From Xanthobacter autotrophicus (GTDB taxonomy: Bacteria; Pseudomonadota; Alphaproteobacteria; Rhizobiales; Xanthobacteraceae), in contig NZ_JAIVFN010000007.1 in NCBI RefSeq assembly GCF_030015065.1, positions 1 through 64,000 on the forward strand: DNA of 64,000 nt, given 5' to 3'. Below are positions 18,482 to 28,085 of this stretch, piece after piece. The stretch's first letter is position 1, and every line of letters starts with the position of its first letter. Below the pieces are notes generated by a model. It ran no database searches and had not been told where the DNA came from. It worked only from the letters and a program-made list of their open reading frames with translations. The translations under genes and the position numbers were made by a program.

Positions 18482-20032
18482 TCATTGCGGCAACGGCGGC
18501 GCCCGTCGACCCGTGACCCCGGCGATGAAGCCGCGCCCGAGCAGAACAATGGTCGCGCCAGCGTAGACCAGGGCGCCGGCCAGGATCACCAGCAGCAGCA
18601 TCACTTCCGCGCGAGCCGGCAGGTCCGCCTGCAACACGGCGCCGGCCAGCAGCTGCGTGCCGAAGAGGCTCGCGCCCACCAGAACGCCCACCCCGAGAAG
18701 GCGCAGCAGGTGCCCCCCCAGCGCCGCGTCACCCACCGGATAGCCGCGCCGCAGGGCGAAGAAGACCAGAAGCCCCACATTGATCCAGCCGCCCGCCGCC
18801 GTGGCGAGGGCAAGGCCCACCTGGGCGAGGCTGCCCATGAGCGCGAACTTCAGCGCCACGTTGAGCGCCACCGCCGTGAGCGAGGCGATCATGGGCGTGC
18901 GGGTATCGCCCCGGGCGTGGAAGGGCGCGATGAAGGCGCGCACCACCACGAAGGCGAGGAGGCCCACCCCATAGGCCTGCAGCGTCGCCGCCGCCGCCGC
19001 GGCATCGGCATTGGTGAAGGCGCCGCGGGCGAACAGCGCCCGCATGGTCAGGTCCGGCACCAGCAGCGCGGCCGCCACGAAGGGCAGCGCGAGGAGGGCG
19101 GCCAGCTCGATGGCGCGCGCCTGCGAATAGGCGGCGCCGCGATCGTCCTTCGCGGCGAGGCGCCGCGACATTTCCGGCAGCAGCACCGTGCCCACCGCGA
19201 TGCCCACCACGCCGATGGGCAGCTGGTTGATGCGGTCCGCATAATAGAGCGCCGAGAGCGCGCCCGCCGGCAGGAAGGTGGCGATGATGGTATCGGCGAA
19301 CAGCGCGATCTGCACCCCCGCCGAGCCGATCACCGCCGGGCCCAGCGCCTTGAGGAACTGCCGCGTGCCGGGATCGAGCTTCGGCCGGCCGAACCTCAGC
19401 CCGATGCCGTGGCGTTCCGCATCGAGCCCCACCGCGAACAGCTGCGCCACGCCGGAGATGAGCACGCCCCACGCCGCCGCATGTCCGGCGGTGGGAAAGA
19501 GCGCCGCGCCCAGGAGCGTGCCCACCATGCACACATTCATGAGGATGGGCGCCGCCGCCGCCATGGCGAAGCGGTCGGACGCATTCAGCGCGCCGGAGAC
19601 CAGCGTCGCCACCGAGATCAGCGCCAGGTAGGGAAAGGTGATGCGCGTGAGCGTCACCGCCAGGCCGAACCGCTCGGGGTCATCCGCGAGGCCCGGCGCC
19701 AGCAGCGCCACGAATTGCGGCGTGAAGCCCAGGGCCAGGGCGAGGAGCACGGCATGGACCAGCGCCATGGCGGTGAGGATCTCGTCGGCGAACGCCCGCG
19801 CCGAGGCGGCACCGTCCTGCTCCCGGAGCCGCGCATAGGTGGGCACGAAGGCGGCGTTGAAGGCGCCCTCGGCGAAGATGGCGCGGAAATGGTTGGGCAG
19901 GCGGAAGGCGACGAGGAAGGCGTCCGCTACCGGCCCCGCGCCCAGCACGGCTGCCATCACCACGTCGCGGATGAAGCCGGCGAGGCGCGAGACGAGCGTC
20001 AGCCCGCCGACGGAAAGGATGTTGCGGAACAT
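18482..20032 (-). CDS. murJ: Lipid II flippase MurJ
   Basis: This 516-residue polytopic inner-membrane protein moves lipid II across the membrane for peptidoglycan synthesis. The start MFRNILSVGGLTLVSRLAGFIRD and the loop FVAFRLPNHFRAIFAEGAFNAAFVP carry the conserved arginines of the MurJ/MviN family; about 14 hydrophobic segments follow. The ATG at 20032 is chosen by family alignment, as the longer frame to 20428 adds non-conserved sequence. It has no strong ribosome-binding site. It lies just upstream of the efflux adaptor gene on the same strand but the functions are unrelated. Confidence 0.96.
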   Translation of the reverse strand: MFRNILSVGGLTLVSRLAGFIRDVVMAAVLGAGPVADAFLVAFRLPNHFRAIFAEGAFNAAFVPTYARLREQDGAASARAFADEILTAMALVHAVLLALALGFTPQFVALLAPGLADDPERFGLAVTLTRITFPYLALISVATLVSGALNASDRFAMAAAAPILMNVCMVGTLLGAALFPTAGHAAAWGVLISGVAQLFAVGLDAERHGIGLRFGRPKLDPGTRQFLKALGPAVIGSAGVQIALFADTIIATFLPAGALSALYYADRINQLPIGVVGIAVGTVLLPEMSRRLAAKDDRGAAYSQARAIELAALLALPFVAAALLVPDLTMRALFARGAFTNADAAAAAATLQAYGVGLLAFVVVRAFIAPFHARGDTRTPMIASLTAVALNVALKFALMGSLAQVGLALATAAGGWINVGLLVFFALRRGYPVGDAALGGHLLRLLGVGVLVGASLFGTQLLAGAVLQADLPARAEVMLLLVILAGALVYAGATIVLLGRGFIAGVTGRRAPPLPQ

Positions 20033-20358
20033 GGGAACGGGCGGCCCCAGAAACGGTTTCGAGCGAAGCGGACACCCCGTCGCATCCGGAAAGCGTGTCA
20101 ACGCGAGGATGCACCGAACAGGTGGCCGGACCCTAAAGGGCCGCGCGGCGGGAGGGAAGGCGTCAGTCCGCCCCCTCCCCGCGCCGGCCTCCGGGGTTCG
20201 AGGGCGGCCGCAGGGCACGACCAAGGCGATATCCGGCCGGCCCGATAGCGGGGGCATGCCCCGCCGCATACCGTTGGCCTCGCCACGCCATGCAACCCAT
20301 GATAGCATTAAAGGGTTGGATGCTTGCCGCCGCACGCGGCATGGAAGGGGTTGGGGCG
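20033..20358. other. Divergent intergenic region, murJ / small secreted protein
   Basis: This 326-bp gap separates divergent genes and should contain both promoters. No clear -35/-10 pair, repeat or RNA gene stands out. Confidence 0.5.
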
Positions 20359-20571
20359 ATGAACAAACTGTTATGGGCACCTCTGTTCGGGGTGCTGGCC
20401 ATGGCGGCGGCCGGCCGCGACCAGGCACTGGCGCAGGGGACCAAAACCATCGACCAGATGCGGCAGGAGTGCCTGGCCGAAAATCCTCCGGCGCGGCAGG
20501 CGGACCGCTCGACCCTCATCTCGCGCTGCATCGAGCGCAAGAAGGAAGAGGCCAGCAAGAAAAAGTCCTGA
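20359..20571 (+). CDS. Small putative periplasmic protein of unknown function
   Basis: This 70-residue protein has a short signal peptide (MNKLLWAPLFGVLAMAAAG, cleavage likely near ALAQ) followed by a charged mature part containing RQECLAENPP and SRCIERKKEEASKKKS, with two cysteines and a lysine-rich end. The ATG at 20359 follows a G-rich GGGGTTGGGG stretch that can act as ribosome-binding site. I do not recognise a family. It is a single gene between divergent murJ and convergent rnhA. Confidence 0.6.
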   Translation: MNKLLWAPLFGVLAMAAAGRDQALAQGTKTIDQMRQECLAENPPARQADRSTLISRCIERKKEEASKKKS

Positions 20572-20722
20572 CTGGCCGTCCGGACCACCGGGAAGGCATC
20601 GCCCGGTCCCTCAAGTCAGGCCCGGCGGTGCGCCGGTCAGCCGTGTCGAACCGCCGGCGACGCCGTGCGGAAACGCCTTCCGGCTCCCGCGCGGGACGGC
20701 CGGGGGCCGGCTCGAGGCCCCC

Positions 20723-21181
20723 TCAGGCGCCGCCGAGCCGGCCCTTCAGCTTGAACGGCGCCATGCCCGCGCGGGCCAGTTCGTCCGCGCGCTCGTTCTC
20801 GGCGTGGCCGGCATGGCCCTTCACCCAGTGCCAGCGGATGGTATGGCGCTTCAGCGCCGCGTCGAGCCGCTCCCACAGGTCCTGGTTCTTCACCGGCTTC
20901 CTGTCGGCGGTGCGCCAGCCGTTGCGCTTCCAGCCGTGCATCCACTTGGTGACGCCGTCCTTCAGATAGGCGCTGTCGGTGTGCAGATCGACCGCGCAGG
21001 GCTCCTTGAGCGCCTCCAGCGCGGAGATGGCGCCCATCAGCTCCATGCGGTTGTTGGTGGTCAGCGGCTCGCCACCGCTCAGCTCCCGCTCGTGGGCGCC
21101 GAAGCGCAGGATCGCGCCCCAGCCGCCGGGGCCGGGATTGCCCGAGCAGGCCCCGTCCGTGAACACCGCCACCTCTTTCAT
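20723..21181 (-). CDS. rnhA: Ribonuclease HI
   Basis: This 152-residue cytosolic nuclease degrades RNA in RNA-DNA hybrids. The four metal-binding acidic residues are present in [15 protein letters not shown] (Asp8), NRMELMGA (Glu), TDSAYLKDG (Asp) and ENERADELA (Asp), and the [10 protein letters not shown] loop has the catalytic His. Its ATG overlaps the thrB stop as ATGA, so translation is probably coupled. The longer reading to 21466 runs inside thrB and is rejected. ispH-thrB-rnhA is a conserved order in Hyphomicrobiales. Confidence 0.97.
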   Translation of the reverse strand: MKEVAVFTDGACSGNPGPGGWGAILRFGAHERELSGGEPLTTNNRMELMGAISALEALKEPCAVDLHTDSAYLKDGVTKWMHGWKRNGWRTADRKPVKNQDLWERLDAALKRHTIRWHWVKGHAGHAENERADELARAGMAPFKLKGRLGGA

Positions 21182-22143
21182 GCCGCCAGACCGTAATCCT
21201 GCGCACTGTCCACCGCCTGGTGGAAGCGCAGCTTCCTGAGATATTCCAGCGGGTCCTTGGGACGCACCAGCGCGCCCTCCGGCACGTTCAGCCAGTCCAC
21301 GAGGCGGGTCAGCAGGAAGCGCAGCGCGGCGCCGCGGGCAAGGCGCGGCAGGGCGGCTTTCTCCTTGTCCGAAAGCGGCCGCACCGCCTCGTAGCCGGAC
21401 AGCAGCGCCCGCCCCTTGGTGACGTTGTAGGCCCCGTCCGGCTCGAAGCACCACGCATTGAGGCACACCGCCACGTCATAGGCGAGGAAGTCGGTGCAGG
21501 CGAAGTAGAAGTCGATGATGCCGGAGAGCTTTTCGTCGAGGAAGAAGGCATTGTCCGGGAACAGGTCGGCATGGATGACGCCCGCCGGCAGGCCCTTCGG
21601 CCAGCTCGCCTCCAGCGTCGCCAGCTCCGCCGCGATGGCGGCGGCAAGGCCCGGCGCGACACCGTCCGCCTGCCCGTCCGCCGCCTCGAACAAGGGCCGC
21701 CAGCCGGCGACGGAGAGATTGTTGGCCCGCGCCAGGGCGAAGTCCGCGCCGGCCAGATGCAGCCGGGCGAGGCCCCGCCCCAGCTCGGCGCAATGCTCGG
21801 CCGTGGGCCGGCGCACCGACACGCCCGGCAGGAAGGTGACCATGGCCGCCGGCCGCCCCGCAATCTCCGAGAGCACCGCCCCCGAACGCTGCGCCACCGG
21901 CTGTGGGCACGACAGGCCCCGCGCCGCCAGATGCTCCATGAGGCCGATGAAGAACGGCAAATCGTCCCGGTTCACCCGCTTCTCGTAGAGGGTGAGGATG
22001 TAGCTGCCGCGCGTGGTCTGAACCAGGAAGTTGGAGTTCTCCACCCCCTCCGCGATGCCGTGGAAAGAGGTGAGCGTGCCCACGTCATAGCCGGACAGGA
22101 AGGCTTCAAGCTCCGCCGGCGAAACATCCGTATAGACCGCCAC
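21178..22143 (-). CDS. thrB: Homoserine kinase (ThrB, aminoglycoside-phosphotransferase-like type)
   Basis: This 321-residue kinase phosphorylates L-homoserine for threonine synthesis. It belongs to the APH/choline-kinase fold rather than the GHMP type: [16 protein letters not shown] at the start, the catalytic loop [11 protein letters not shown], and the metal-binding [15 protein letters not shown]. Length matches rhizobial ThrB. It starts three bases after the ispH stop and overlaps rnhA by four bases, giving a three-gene operon of isoprenoid, amino-acid and RNA functions. Confidence 0.95.
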   Translation of the reverse strand: MAVYTDVSPAELEAFLSGYDVGTLTSFHGIAEGVENSNFLVQTTRGSYILTLYEKRVNRDDLPFFIGLMEHLAARGLSCPQPVAQRSGAVLSEIAGRPAAMVTFLPGVSVRRPTAEHCAELGRGLARLHLAGADFALARANNLSVAGWRPLFEAADGQADGVAPGLAAAIAAELATLEASWPKGLPAGVIHADLFPDNAFFLDEKLSGIIDFYFACTDFLAYDVAVCLNAWCFEPDGAYNVTKGRALLSGYEAVRPLSDKEKAALPRLARGAALRFLLTRLVDWLNVPEGALVRPKDPLEYLRKLRFHQAVDSAQDYGLAA

Positions 22144-22146
22144 GAT

Positions 22147-23154
22147 CTACTCCGCCGCATCCGGCCGCAAAGCACGCGGCAGGGGGAAGAACACGTCTTC
22201 TTCCGTGGAGGTCACGGTCTCGACCGTCACGGCGAAGCGTTCGGCGAAGGCGTCGATGATCTCTTCCACCAGCACCTCGGGGGCCGAGGCGCCAGCGGTA
22301 ACGCCGAGGCTGGCGATGCCGGAGAACATCGTCCAGTCGATCTCTGCCGCCCGCTGCACCAGCACGGCGCGGGCGCAGCCGGCGCGCTCGGCCGCCTCGC
22401 GCAGGCGCTGGGAATTGGAGGAATTGGGGGCGCCCACCACCACCAGCGCATCCACCTTGGGCGCGATGGCTTTGACCGCCTCCTGCCGGTTGGTGGTGGC
22501 GTAGCAGATGTCTTCCTTGTGCGGCTCGCAGAGCGCGGGGAAGCGCTCGCGCAGGATGGCGACCATCTCGGCGGTATCGTCCAGCGACAGGGTGGTCTGG
22601 GTCACATAAGCGAGGTTTTCGGGATCGCGCGGCATCACGGCGCGCGCCTCCGCGGCGGTCTCGATCAGGGTGAAGGCGCCGTCGGGCAGCTGGCCGATGG
22701 TGCCCACCACCTCCGGATGGCCCTGATGGCCGATGAGCAGGATGTGCCGGCCCTTGCGGAAATGCACCTGCGCCTCGCGGTGCACCTTGGTCACCAGCGG
22801 GCAGGTGGCGTCGATGGCGAACAGCTTGCGGGCCGCCGCCTCGTCCGGCACCGCCTTCGGCACGCCGTGGGCGGAGAAGATGACCGGCGCGGCGGTGTCC
22901 GGCACCTCGTCCAGCTCCTCCACGAAGACGGCGCCCTTCCGCTTGAGGTCTTCCACCACGTATTTGTTGTGCACGATCTCGTGGCGCACATAGACCGGCG
23001 CGCCGTAGAGCTTCAGCGCCTGCTCCACGGCGTCGATGGCCCGCACCACGCCCGCGCAGAAGCCGCGCGGCGCGGCAAGAAGGACCTTGAGCGGCGGCTT
23101 TGCGGCGGCATCCAGCTTTTCGGAGGCGTCCATGGCAGGCTCGAATTGGGGCAT
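22147..23154 (-). CDS. ispH: 4-hydroxy-3-methylbut-2-enyl diphosphate reductase
   Basis: This 335-residue iron-sulfur enzyme performs the last step of the non-mevalonate pathway, yielding isopentenyl and dimethylallyl diphosphate. The three cluster cysteines are in [13 protein letters not shown] (Cys33), DATCPLVTK and [11 protein letters not shown]; the substrate-binding [11 protein letters not shown] motif is intact. Both ATG 23154 and ATG 23133 are possible starts; neither has a strong ribosome-binding site. It leads the ispH-thrB-rnhA operon and is divergent from trcR. Confidence 0.96.
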   Translation of the reverse strand: MPQFEPAMDASEKLDAAAKPPLKVLLAAPRGFCAGVVRAIDAVEQALKLYGAPVYVRHEIVHNKYVVEDLKRKGAVFVEELDEVPDTAAPVIFSAHGVPKAVPDEAAARKLFAIDATCPLVTKVHREAQVHFRKGRHILLIGHQGHPEVVGTIGQLPDGAFTLIETAAEARAVMPRDPENLAYVTQTTLSLDDTAEMVAILRERFPALCEPHKEDICYATTNRQEAVKAIAPKVDALVVVGAPNSSNSQRLREAAERAGCARAVLVQRAAEIDWTMFSGIASLGVTAGASAPEVLVEEIIDAFAERFAVTVETVTSTEEDVFFPLPRALRPDAAE

Positions 23155-23479
23155 CGGGCGAATTGGCGGCCTCGCGGCGCCCCTGTCAAGCCGGCGCGAC
23201 GGCGCGCCGGCGATTTCGGGCGGTCATCCCGGCACCGCTCATTTTGCCGGCCGGCGCGCGCGGCAATTGCAACTTGCCCCCGGCGCGCTTATGTTGGCGC
23301 CATCCCGGATATAAGCGATGAGTTCCGTGGTCCGCCCCAGGGGAGGGGTGGCCTTGCGAACCCGCATACACCGACACCATCACATCCCGGCGCCGGCACC
23401 GACCAAGCCCAGGCGCCACAGGACCGAACAAGCCCGAGGACCGAAGCGTCCGACGACCAACAAGCCGCAAGAGGCCGCC
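23155..23479. other. Divergent intergenic region, ispH / trcR
   Basis: This 325-bp region should hold promoters for both directions. No convincing gene is seen; a reading frame from 23318 that runs into trcR has arginine/proline-rich, non-conserved sequence and is treated as leader. Confidence 0.5.
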
Positions 23480-24184
23480 ATGTCGAACATACCTTTGATG
23501 CCCAAGGCCACCGCCGTCTGGCTCGTGGACAACACCGCGCTCTCCTTCGAGCAGATCGGCGATTTCTGCAAGCTGCACCCCCTCGAGGTGAAGGGCATCG
23601 CCGACGGCGAGGTGGCGCAGGGAATCAAGGGACTCGACCCCATCTCCACCGGCCAGCTTTCCCGCGACGAGATCACCCTCGCCGAGAAGGACCCCAACCG
23701 GCGCCTCAAGCTGCTGGAATCCAAGGTCCGCCTGCCGGAGCAGAAGAAGCGCCGCGGGCCGCGCTACACCCCGGTCTCGCGCCGCCACGACCGGCCTAAC
23801 GCCATCCTCTGGCTGCTGCGCAACCATGCCGAGCTGAAGGATGCGCAGATCATCCGCCTGGTGGGCACCACCAAGGCCACCATCCAGTCCATCAAGGACC
23901 GCACCCACTGGAACTCGGCCCAGCTCTCACCCATGGACCCGGTGACGCTGGGCCTGTGCAGCCAGATCGACCTCGACCTCGAAGTCCAGCGCGCCGCCAA
24001 GGATCGCCCCGCCACCGCGATGGAGGACCGCGGCGCCACCCTGCTGCCGGCGGACGTCACCACCGGGAAGGAGGACCACGAGGAGGAGGCCCCCAAGGGC
24101 CGCGAATCCCTCGACCTGGAGACGGTGTTTGCCAAGCTTGGCGGCTCGAAGAAGGGCGAGAGCGAGGACGACGACGAGGAGTGA
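23480..24184 (+). CDS. trcR: TrcR family (DUF1013) cell-cycle transcriptional regulator
   Basis: This 234-residue cytosolic protein belongs to the alphaproteobacterial DUF1013/TrcR family, linked to cell-cycle transcription. Recognisable segments are MSNIPLMPKATAVWLVDNTALSFEQI (start), KLHPLEVKGIADGEV, RRGPRYTPVSRRHDRPNAI and LVGTTKATIQSIKDRTHWN, which look like helix-turn-helix-type repeats. The C-terminal 50 residues are acidic and variable (EEEAPKGRESLDLETVF, SEDDDEE). The ATG at 23480 has GAGG upstream. It is divergent from ispH and is followed by a strong bidirectional terminator. Mechanistic role is from family knowledge only. Confidence 0.88.
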   Translation: MSNIPLMPKATAVWLVDNTALSFEQIGDFCKLHPLEVKGIADGEVAQGIKGLDPISTGQLSRDEITLAEKDPNRRLKLLESKVRLPEQKKRRGPRYTPVSRRHDRPNAILWLLRNHAELKDAQIIRLVGTTKATIQSIKDRTHWNSAQLSPMDPVTLGLCSQIDLDLEVQRAAKDRPATAMEDRGATLLPADVTTGKEDHEEEAPKGRESLDLETVFAKLGGSKKGESEDDDEE

Positions 24185-24223
24185 TACCCGGCCCGCCCCC
24201 TCGGGATCGTTCATCCACAGACG

Positions 24224-24256
24224 AAAAAGCCCTCTCCCGCCGGGAGAGGGCTTTTT
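24224..24256. terminator. Bidirectional intrinsic terminator (hairpin repeat family, copy 3)
   Basis: A 16-bp perfect stem built on AAAAAGCCCTCTCCCG / CGGGAGAGGGCTTTTT with one central base has T5 on either strand, between convergent trcR and the universal stress gene. The GC part is the CCCTCTCCCGC element seen elsewhere in the window. Confidence 0.9.
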
Positions 24257-24356
24257 GCGTTTCCGCCGGAAACGCCAGCCGATGCCAGCCGATGCCAGGC
24301 GGGTCACCACCCGGGCCGGCCCCTGGTCGATGAGCCGGCCTCGACGGCCATGCGCA

Positions 24357-25187
24357 TCAATGGGCCATCAGCACCGGCACGGTCATGGTGGCGAGGATCT
24401 CGCGGGTCACACCACCCAGCACCAGCTCGCGGATCCGGGAATGCCCGTAGCCTCCCATCACCACGAAATCGGCGCCCTGGTCGGACACTTCGTTGAGGAT
24501 GGCGGCGGCCACCGGCTCGCCGGATGACATCGGCAGCTTGCGCACCTTGGCGTTGAGGCCGTGGCGGGCGAGATGGCGGGCCACCTCCGCGCCGGCGGTG
24601 TCCTCGCCCTCCTCGTGGGCGACCACGCGGAAGATCTCCACCTCCTTCACGCGATGCAGGAGGGGCAGCGCCTCGGCCAGCGCCCGGGCCGCGGACCGGC
24701 TGCCGTCCCAGGCCACCACCGCGCGCTCGGCGGCGAAGGGCTTGGTCTGCACATACGGCACGATGAGCACCGCCCGGCCGGATTCCATCAGCACGGTCTC
24801 GGCGATCACCTCCTCAGGACCGGGACGGTCCGGATCGGGCTGGGCCACCACCGTGAGGTCGAACAGCCGCGCCATCTCGGCGAAGCTGTTGGCGGCCACG
24901 CCCAGCGACGCGGACAGGCTGCGCACCTCGTGCGCCACCCCCGCAGCGCTCGCGGCGGCGATGAAGCGTGCCGACGCCTTCTCGGCGGCCGCCTGGTTTT
25001 CCAGCACCTGCGCATCGATGAAGTCGGTGGGAAGGGCGCCCATGTAGAAGGGCGGCACATCAATCTCATAAGCGACCGAGAGGCCGGTGATATGAGCACC
25101 GAAGCTTGAGGCGAGGCTCGCCGCGAAATCGCAGGCGCGATCCGTCTCGACCCCTTGGGCGAGATTGACCAGAATGTCGCGAATCAT
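24357..25187 (-). CDS. Universal stress protein with two UspA domains
   Basis: This 276-residue cytosolic protein has two UspA-like domains: residues 1-150 (RDILVNLAQGVETDRACDFAA) and about 155-276 (AVVAWDGSRSAARALAEALPLL ... VMGGYGHSRIRELVLGG). The second has the GxxG-x9-G-type nucleotide loop, so ATP binding is likely there; the first lacks a clear one. Such tandem proteins respond to starvation, oxygen limitation or stress, but the specific role is unknown. It is divergent from the GT2 gene. Confidence 0.92.
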   Translation of the reverse strand: MIRDILVNLAQGVETDRACDFAASLASSFGAHITGLSVAYEIDVPPFYMGALPTDFIDAQVLENQAAAEKASARFIAAASAAGVAHEVRSLSASLGVAANSFAEMARLFDLTVVAQPDPDRPGPEEVIAETVLMESGRAVLIVPYVQTKPFAAERAVVAWDGSRSAARALAEALPLLHRVKEVEIFRVVAHEEGEDTAGAEVARHLARHGLNAKVRKLPMSSGEPVAAAILNEVSDQGADFVVMGGYGHSRIRELVLGGVTREILATMTVPVLMAH

Positions 25188-25456
25188 CTCGTAAGGCCCC
25201 CATTCGGCCGTTTGAACGACGCGACCTTACCCTAAACTCGCCCAAAGTCTCGGGTCTTGATATCCCGCAATCGCGGCCGTTTCTTCGCGACCGCGGCCCG
25301 CCAAATGACGACGCGGCCGCCTTGGGGGAAGACGGCCGCGTCAATGGCACGATCAATGGGGGGAATGATCGCGCTGGCACCTCAACGCGGGAGCGGAGCA
25401 CGGGTTCCGCGTCCCTTGAAAAAATTTCTGCTCCTTTTCGGGGTGGAGGCGGCTAG

Positions 25457-26539
25457 ATGAACCTGCATTCTCTGCGCGGGCCGAGCGGAAGTATCATGAC
25501 ACCAGATCTCAGCATCGTCGTTCCGCTCTACAACGAGGCCGAAGGCCTGCCCTCCTTCCATGCCAGCCTGAACGCCGCCGCATCCACCGAGGCGCGCGCC
25601 CGCGGCCTCCACATGGAGATCGTCTATGTGGACGACGGCAGCCGCGACGACAGCGCGGCCATCGCCGCCACCCTGCCCGTGCTCGGCATCGACATCCAGG
25701 TGGTGGCGCTGTCGCGCAATTTCGGCAAGGAAGCCGCGCTCATGGCCGGCCTCGACCATGCCCGCGGCGACGCCGTGATGTTCATGGACGGCGACGGCCA
25801 GCACCCGCCCGAGATGATCCCCACCTTCCTGCGCCTGTGGAAGGACGAGGACTATGACGTCGCCTATGCGGTGAAGGCCGACCGCTCGGACGAGGCGACG
25901 AGCCGACGCCTGTTCGTGCGCGCCTTCTACAAGCTCCTGAACTTCGGCGCCGCCACCACCATTCCCGAGGACGCGGCCGACTTCCGCATCCTCTCCCCGC
26001 GCGCGGCGGCCGCCCTGCGGCGCATGCCGGAGCGCAACCGCTTCTTCAAGGGCCTGTCGAGCTGGATCGGCTTCCGCCAGATCGCCGTGCCCTACCGGCC
26101 GGCGGCGCGCGCGCACGGCTCCACCTCCTTCAATTTCCTGCGCCTGCTCGGACTGTCCATGGAGGCGCTGACCTCCTTCTCGCCGGCGCCGCTGCGCCTT
26201 GCGGCGGCGTTCGGCGCCGCGCTGGCCGGGCTGGCGCTGCTCTATGGCAGCTGGATCGTGGTGGAGCGCCTCGTCTGGGGCATCCCGCTGCCGGGTTATC
26301 CCTCCATCGTCGTGGGCCTGATGGTGATCGGCGGCACGCAGCTGCTGGTGATGGGGCTGATGGGCGAGTACGTCGCCCGCATCCTCTCCGAGATCAAGGC
26401 GCGCCCGGTCTATTACGTGGCCGACCACGTGCTGAACCGCGCCGGTGCCGAGGCCTCCGGCCACCCGCTGGCCGGACAACCCATGGGCGGGCCGGGCCTA
26501 TCCTATCCGGCGGCGCTGGCCTCGAGGGCCGAGCCGTGA
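25457..26539 (+). CDS. GT2 glycosyltransferase, polyprenyl-phosphate sugar synthase type (GtrB/DPM1-like)
   Basis: This 360-residue inner-membrane enzyme probably transfers a sugar from a nucleotide donor to polyprenyl phosphate. The GT-A domain has SIVVPLYNEAEGL, YVDDGSRDDS, and the DxD-like FMDGDGQHPPEMI; two hydrophobic helices near residues 240-300 (LRLAAAFGAALAGLALLYG, IVVGLMVIGGTQLLVMGL) anchor it, as in GtrB. The ATG at 25457 has GGAGG seven bases upstream. It overlaps the next gene as GTGA, so both probably act on one lipid-linked sugar. The sugar is unknown. Confidence 0.9.
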   Translation: MNLHSLRGPSGSIMTPDLSIVVPLYNEAEGLPSFHASLNAAASTEARARGLHMEIVYVDDGSRDDSAAIAATLPVLGIDIQVVALSRNFGKEAALMAGLDHARGDAVMFMDGDGQHPPEMIPTFLRLWKDEDYDVAYAVKADRSDEATSRRLFVRAFYKLLNFGAATTIPEDAADFRILSPRAAAALRRMPERNRFFKGLSSWIGFRQIAVPYRPAARAHGSTSFNFLRLLGLSMEALTSFSPAPLRLAAAFGAALAGLALLYGSWIVVERLVWGIPLPGYPSIVVGLMVIGGTQLLVMGLMGEYVARILSEIKARPVYYVADHVLNRAGAEASGHPLAGQPMGGPGLSYPAALASRAEP

Positions 26540-27384
26540 AGCGCGTGGTGCTGTGCGCCGACGACTACGCCATCTCGCCCGGCGTGTCGGAGGCGATCCG
26601 CCGGCTGATCGCGGCGCGGCGCATCAACGCCACCTCGGTCATGACCGTGTTCGACGGCCTGATCGAGGAAGCCGACTGCCTCCTGGCCGCGGCCGAGGGC
26701 ACCGATGCCAGCATCGGCCTGCATGTCACCCTCACCGGCACCTTCCCCCCACTCACCCGCGGCATCGCCGGCGCAGACGGCCACTTCCCCGCTTTGTCCC
26801 GGGTGGTGGTCGCGGCCCTGTCGCGGCGCCTCGACGCGCAGGCGGTCGAGGCAGAGGTCGAGGCGCAGTTCCAGGCCTTCCTCGACGCCTTCGGGCGGCC
26901 GCCGGATCATGTGGACGGGCACCAGCACGTGCACGTGCTGCCGGTGGTGCGCAAGGCGGTCCTCACCGCCACCGCCCGCTTCGCCCCCCGCGCCTGGCTG
27001 CGCGACGTGACGCCGGCCAGGGCGGCGCTGCACGGCTTCGACGTGAAGGGCAGGCTCATCGGCGCCTTCGCCAGCGGCTTCGCGCGCGATGCGACGCCCT
27101 TCGGCCTCGCCACCAATCGCGGCTTCGGCGGTGCCTACGACTTCTCCGCCGACCACGATTTCGCGACCCTGCTCACCCATTTCCTGAAGGGCGTGCCCGA
27201 TGGCGGGCTGGTGATGGTGCATCCCGGCCGGGTGGACGACCCCCTCACCGCGCGCGATCCCCTGACCCAGCAGCGCGAGGTGGAATATGCCGTGCTCCAC
27301 GGGGAGGCGATGCCCGCCATCCTCGACGCGGCCGACGTGAGCCTCGCACTGCCGGACGGGCTGCGGAACACAGCTGCGGCGTGA
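26536..27384 (+). CDS. ChbG/HpnK family carbohydrate deacetylase
   Basis: This 282-residue protein has the YdjC/ChbG fold: VVLCADDYAISPGVSEAI near the start holds the metal-binding Asp-Asp, IGLHVTLTG supplies His, and HVDGHQHVHVLP supplies further metal ligands. Relatives remove acetyl groups from N-acetylated sugars; HpnK members sit in hopanoid gene clusters. Translation starts at GTG 26536, overlapping the GT2 stop by four bases. The coupling suggests it deacetylates the sugar attached by the upstream transferase. No hopanoid genes are nearby, so the HpnK name is family-level only. Confidence 0.87.
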   Translation: MKRVVLCADDYAISPGVSEAIRRLIAARRINATSVMTVFDGLIEEADCLLAAAEGTDASIGLHVTLTGTFPPLTRGIAGADGHFPALSRVVVAALSRRLDAQAVEAEVEAQFQAFLDAFGRPPDHVDGHQHVHVLPVVRKAVLTATARFAPRAWLRDVTPARAALHGFDVKGRLIGAFASGFARDATPFGLATNRGFGGAYDFSADHDFATLLTHFLKGVPDGGLVMVHPGRVDDPLTARDPLTQQREVEYAVLHGEAMPAILDAADVSLALPDGLRNTAAA

Positions 27385-27424
27385 ACGAAAAAGGCTCCCC
27401 GCAGGGCGGAGGAGCCTTCTTCGT
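27385..27424. terminator. Bidirectional terminator between the deacetylase gene and scoB
   Basis: ACGAAAAAGGCTCC pairs with GGAGCCTTCTTCGT with one mismatch, giving a 14-bp stem whose flanks are A/T rich on both strands, between convergent genes. Confidence 0.75.
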
Positions 27425-27440
27425 CAGGAGCGGGACGCGC

Positions 27441-28085
27441 TCAGGCGAGGCCCACCTCGAACTTGGCCGCCGTCTTGGCCTTGACCTCGTCAAGGCTGAC
27501 GCCCGGCGCCAGTTCCTTCAGCACCAGCGTGCCGCCGCGCTTCGTGAACTCGAACACGGCGAGGTCGGTGATGACGAAGTCGGTCACATGGGTGCCGGTG
27601 AGCGGGAGGGTGCAGCGCTCCACCAGCTTCGGCGCGCCGGACTTCTCCACGTGCTCCATCAGCACGATGACCTCCTTGGCGCCGGCCACCAGATCCATGG
27701 CCCCGCCCATGCCCTTCACCATCTTGCCGGGCACCATCCAGTTGGCGATGTCGCCCTGCTCCGACACCTGCATGGAGCCGAGGATGGAGAGGTCCATATG
27801 GCCGCCGCGGATCATGGCGAACGAGTCGGACGAGGAGAAATAGGATGTGTCCGGCACCTCGGTCACGGTCTGCTTGCCGGCGTTGATGAGGTCGGGATCC
27901 TCCTCGCCCTCGTAAGGGAAGGGGCCGATGCCGAGCATGCCGTTCTCGCTCTGGAAGCTCACGGTCATGCCGGGGGGCAGCGCATTGGCGACCAGGGTGG
28001 GGATGCCGATGCCGAGGTTCACGTAGAAGCCGTCGCGGATCTGCTGGGCGGCGCGGGCCGCCATCTCGTCACGGGTCCAGGCCAT
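27441..28085 (-). CDS. 3-oxoacid CoA-transferase subunit B
   Basis: This 214-residue subunit forms with the preceding gene a CoA transferase that activates acetoacetate (SCOT) or a related 3-oxoacid using succinyl-CoA. The catalytic glutamate is in [19 protein letters not shown] and [13 protein letters not shown] are family motifs. Its ATG overlaps the subunit A stop (TGATG), indicating coupled translation and 1:1 assembly. The longer reading to 28328 lies within subunit A and is rejected. A protocatechuate-pathway role (PcaJ) cannot be excluded, but no pca genes are nearby. Confidence 0.94.
   Translation of the reverse strand: MAWTRDEMAARAAQQIRDGFYVNLGIGIPTLVANALPPGMTVSFQSENGMLGIGPFPYEGEEDPDLINAGKQTVTEVPDTSYFSSSDSFAMIRGGHMDLSILGSMQVSEQGDIANWMVPGKMVKGMGGAMDLVAGAKEVIVLMEHVEKSGAPKLVERCTLPLTGTHVTDFVITDLAVFEFTKRGGTLVLKELAPGVSLDEVKAKTAAKFEVGLA

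Noticed and set aside
20290-20358. Longer start for the small secreted protein
   Set aside because: It would put non-conserved sequence ahead of a good signal peptide that begins at 20359.
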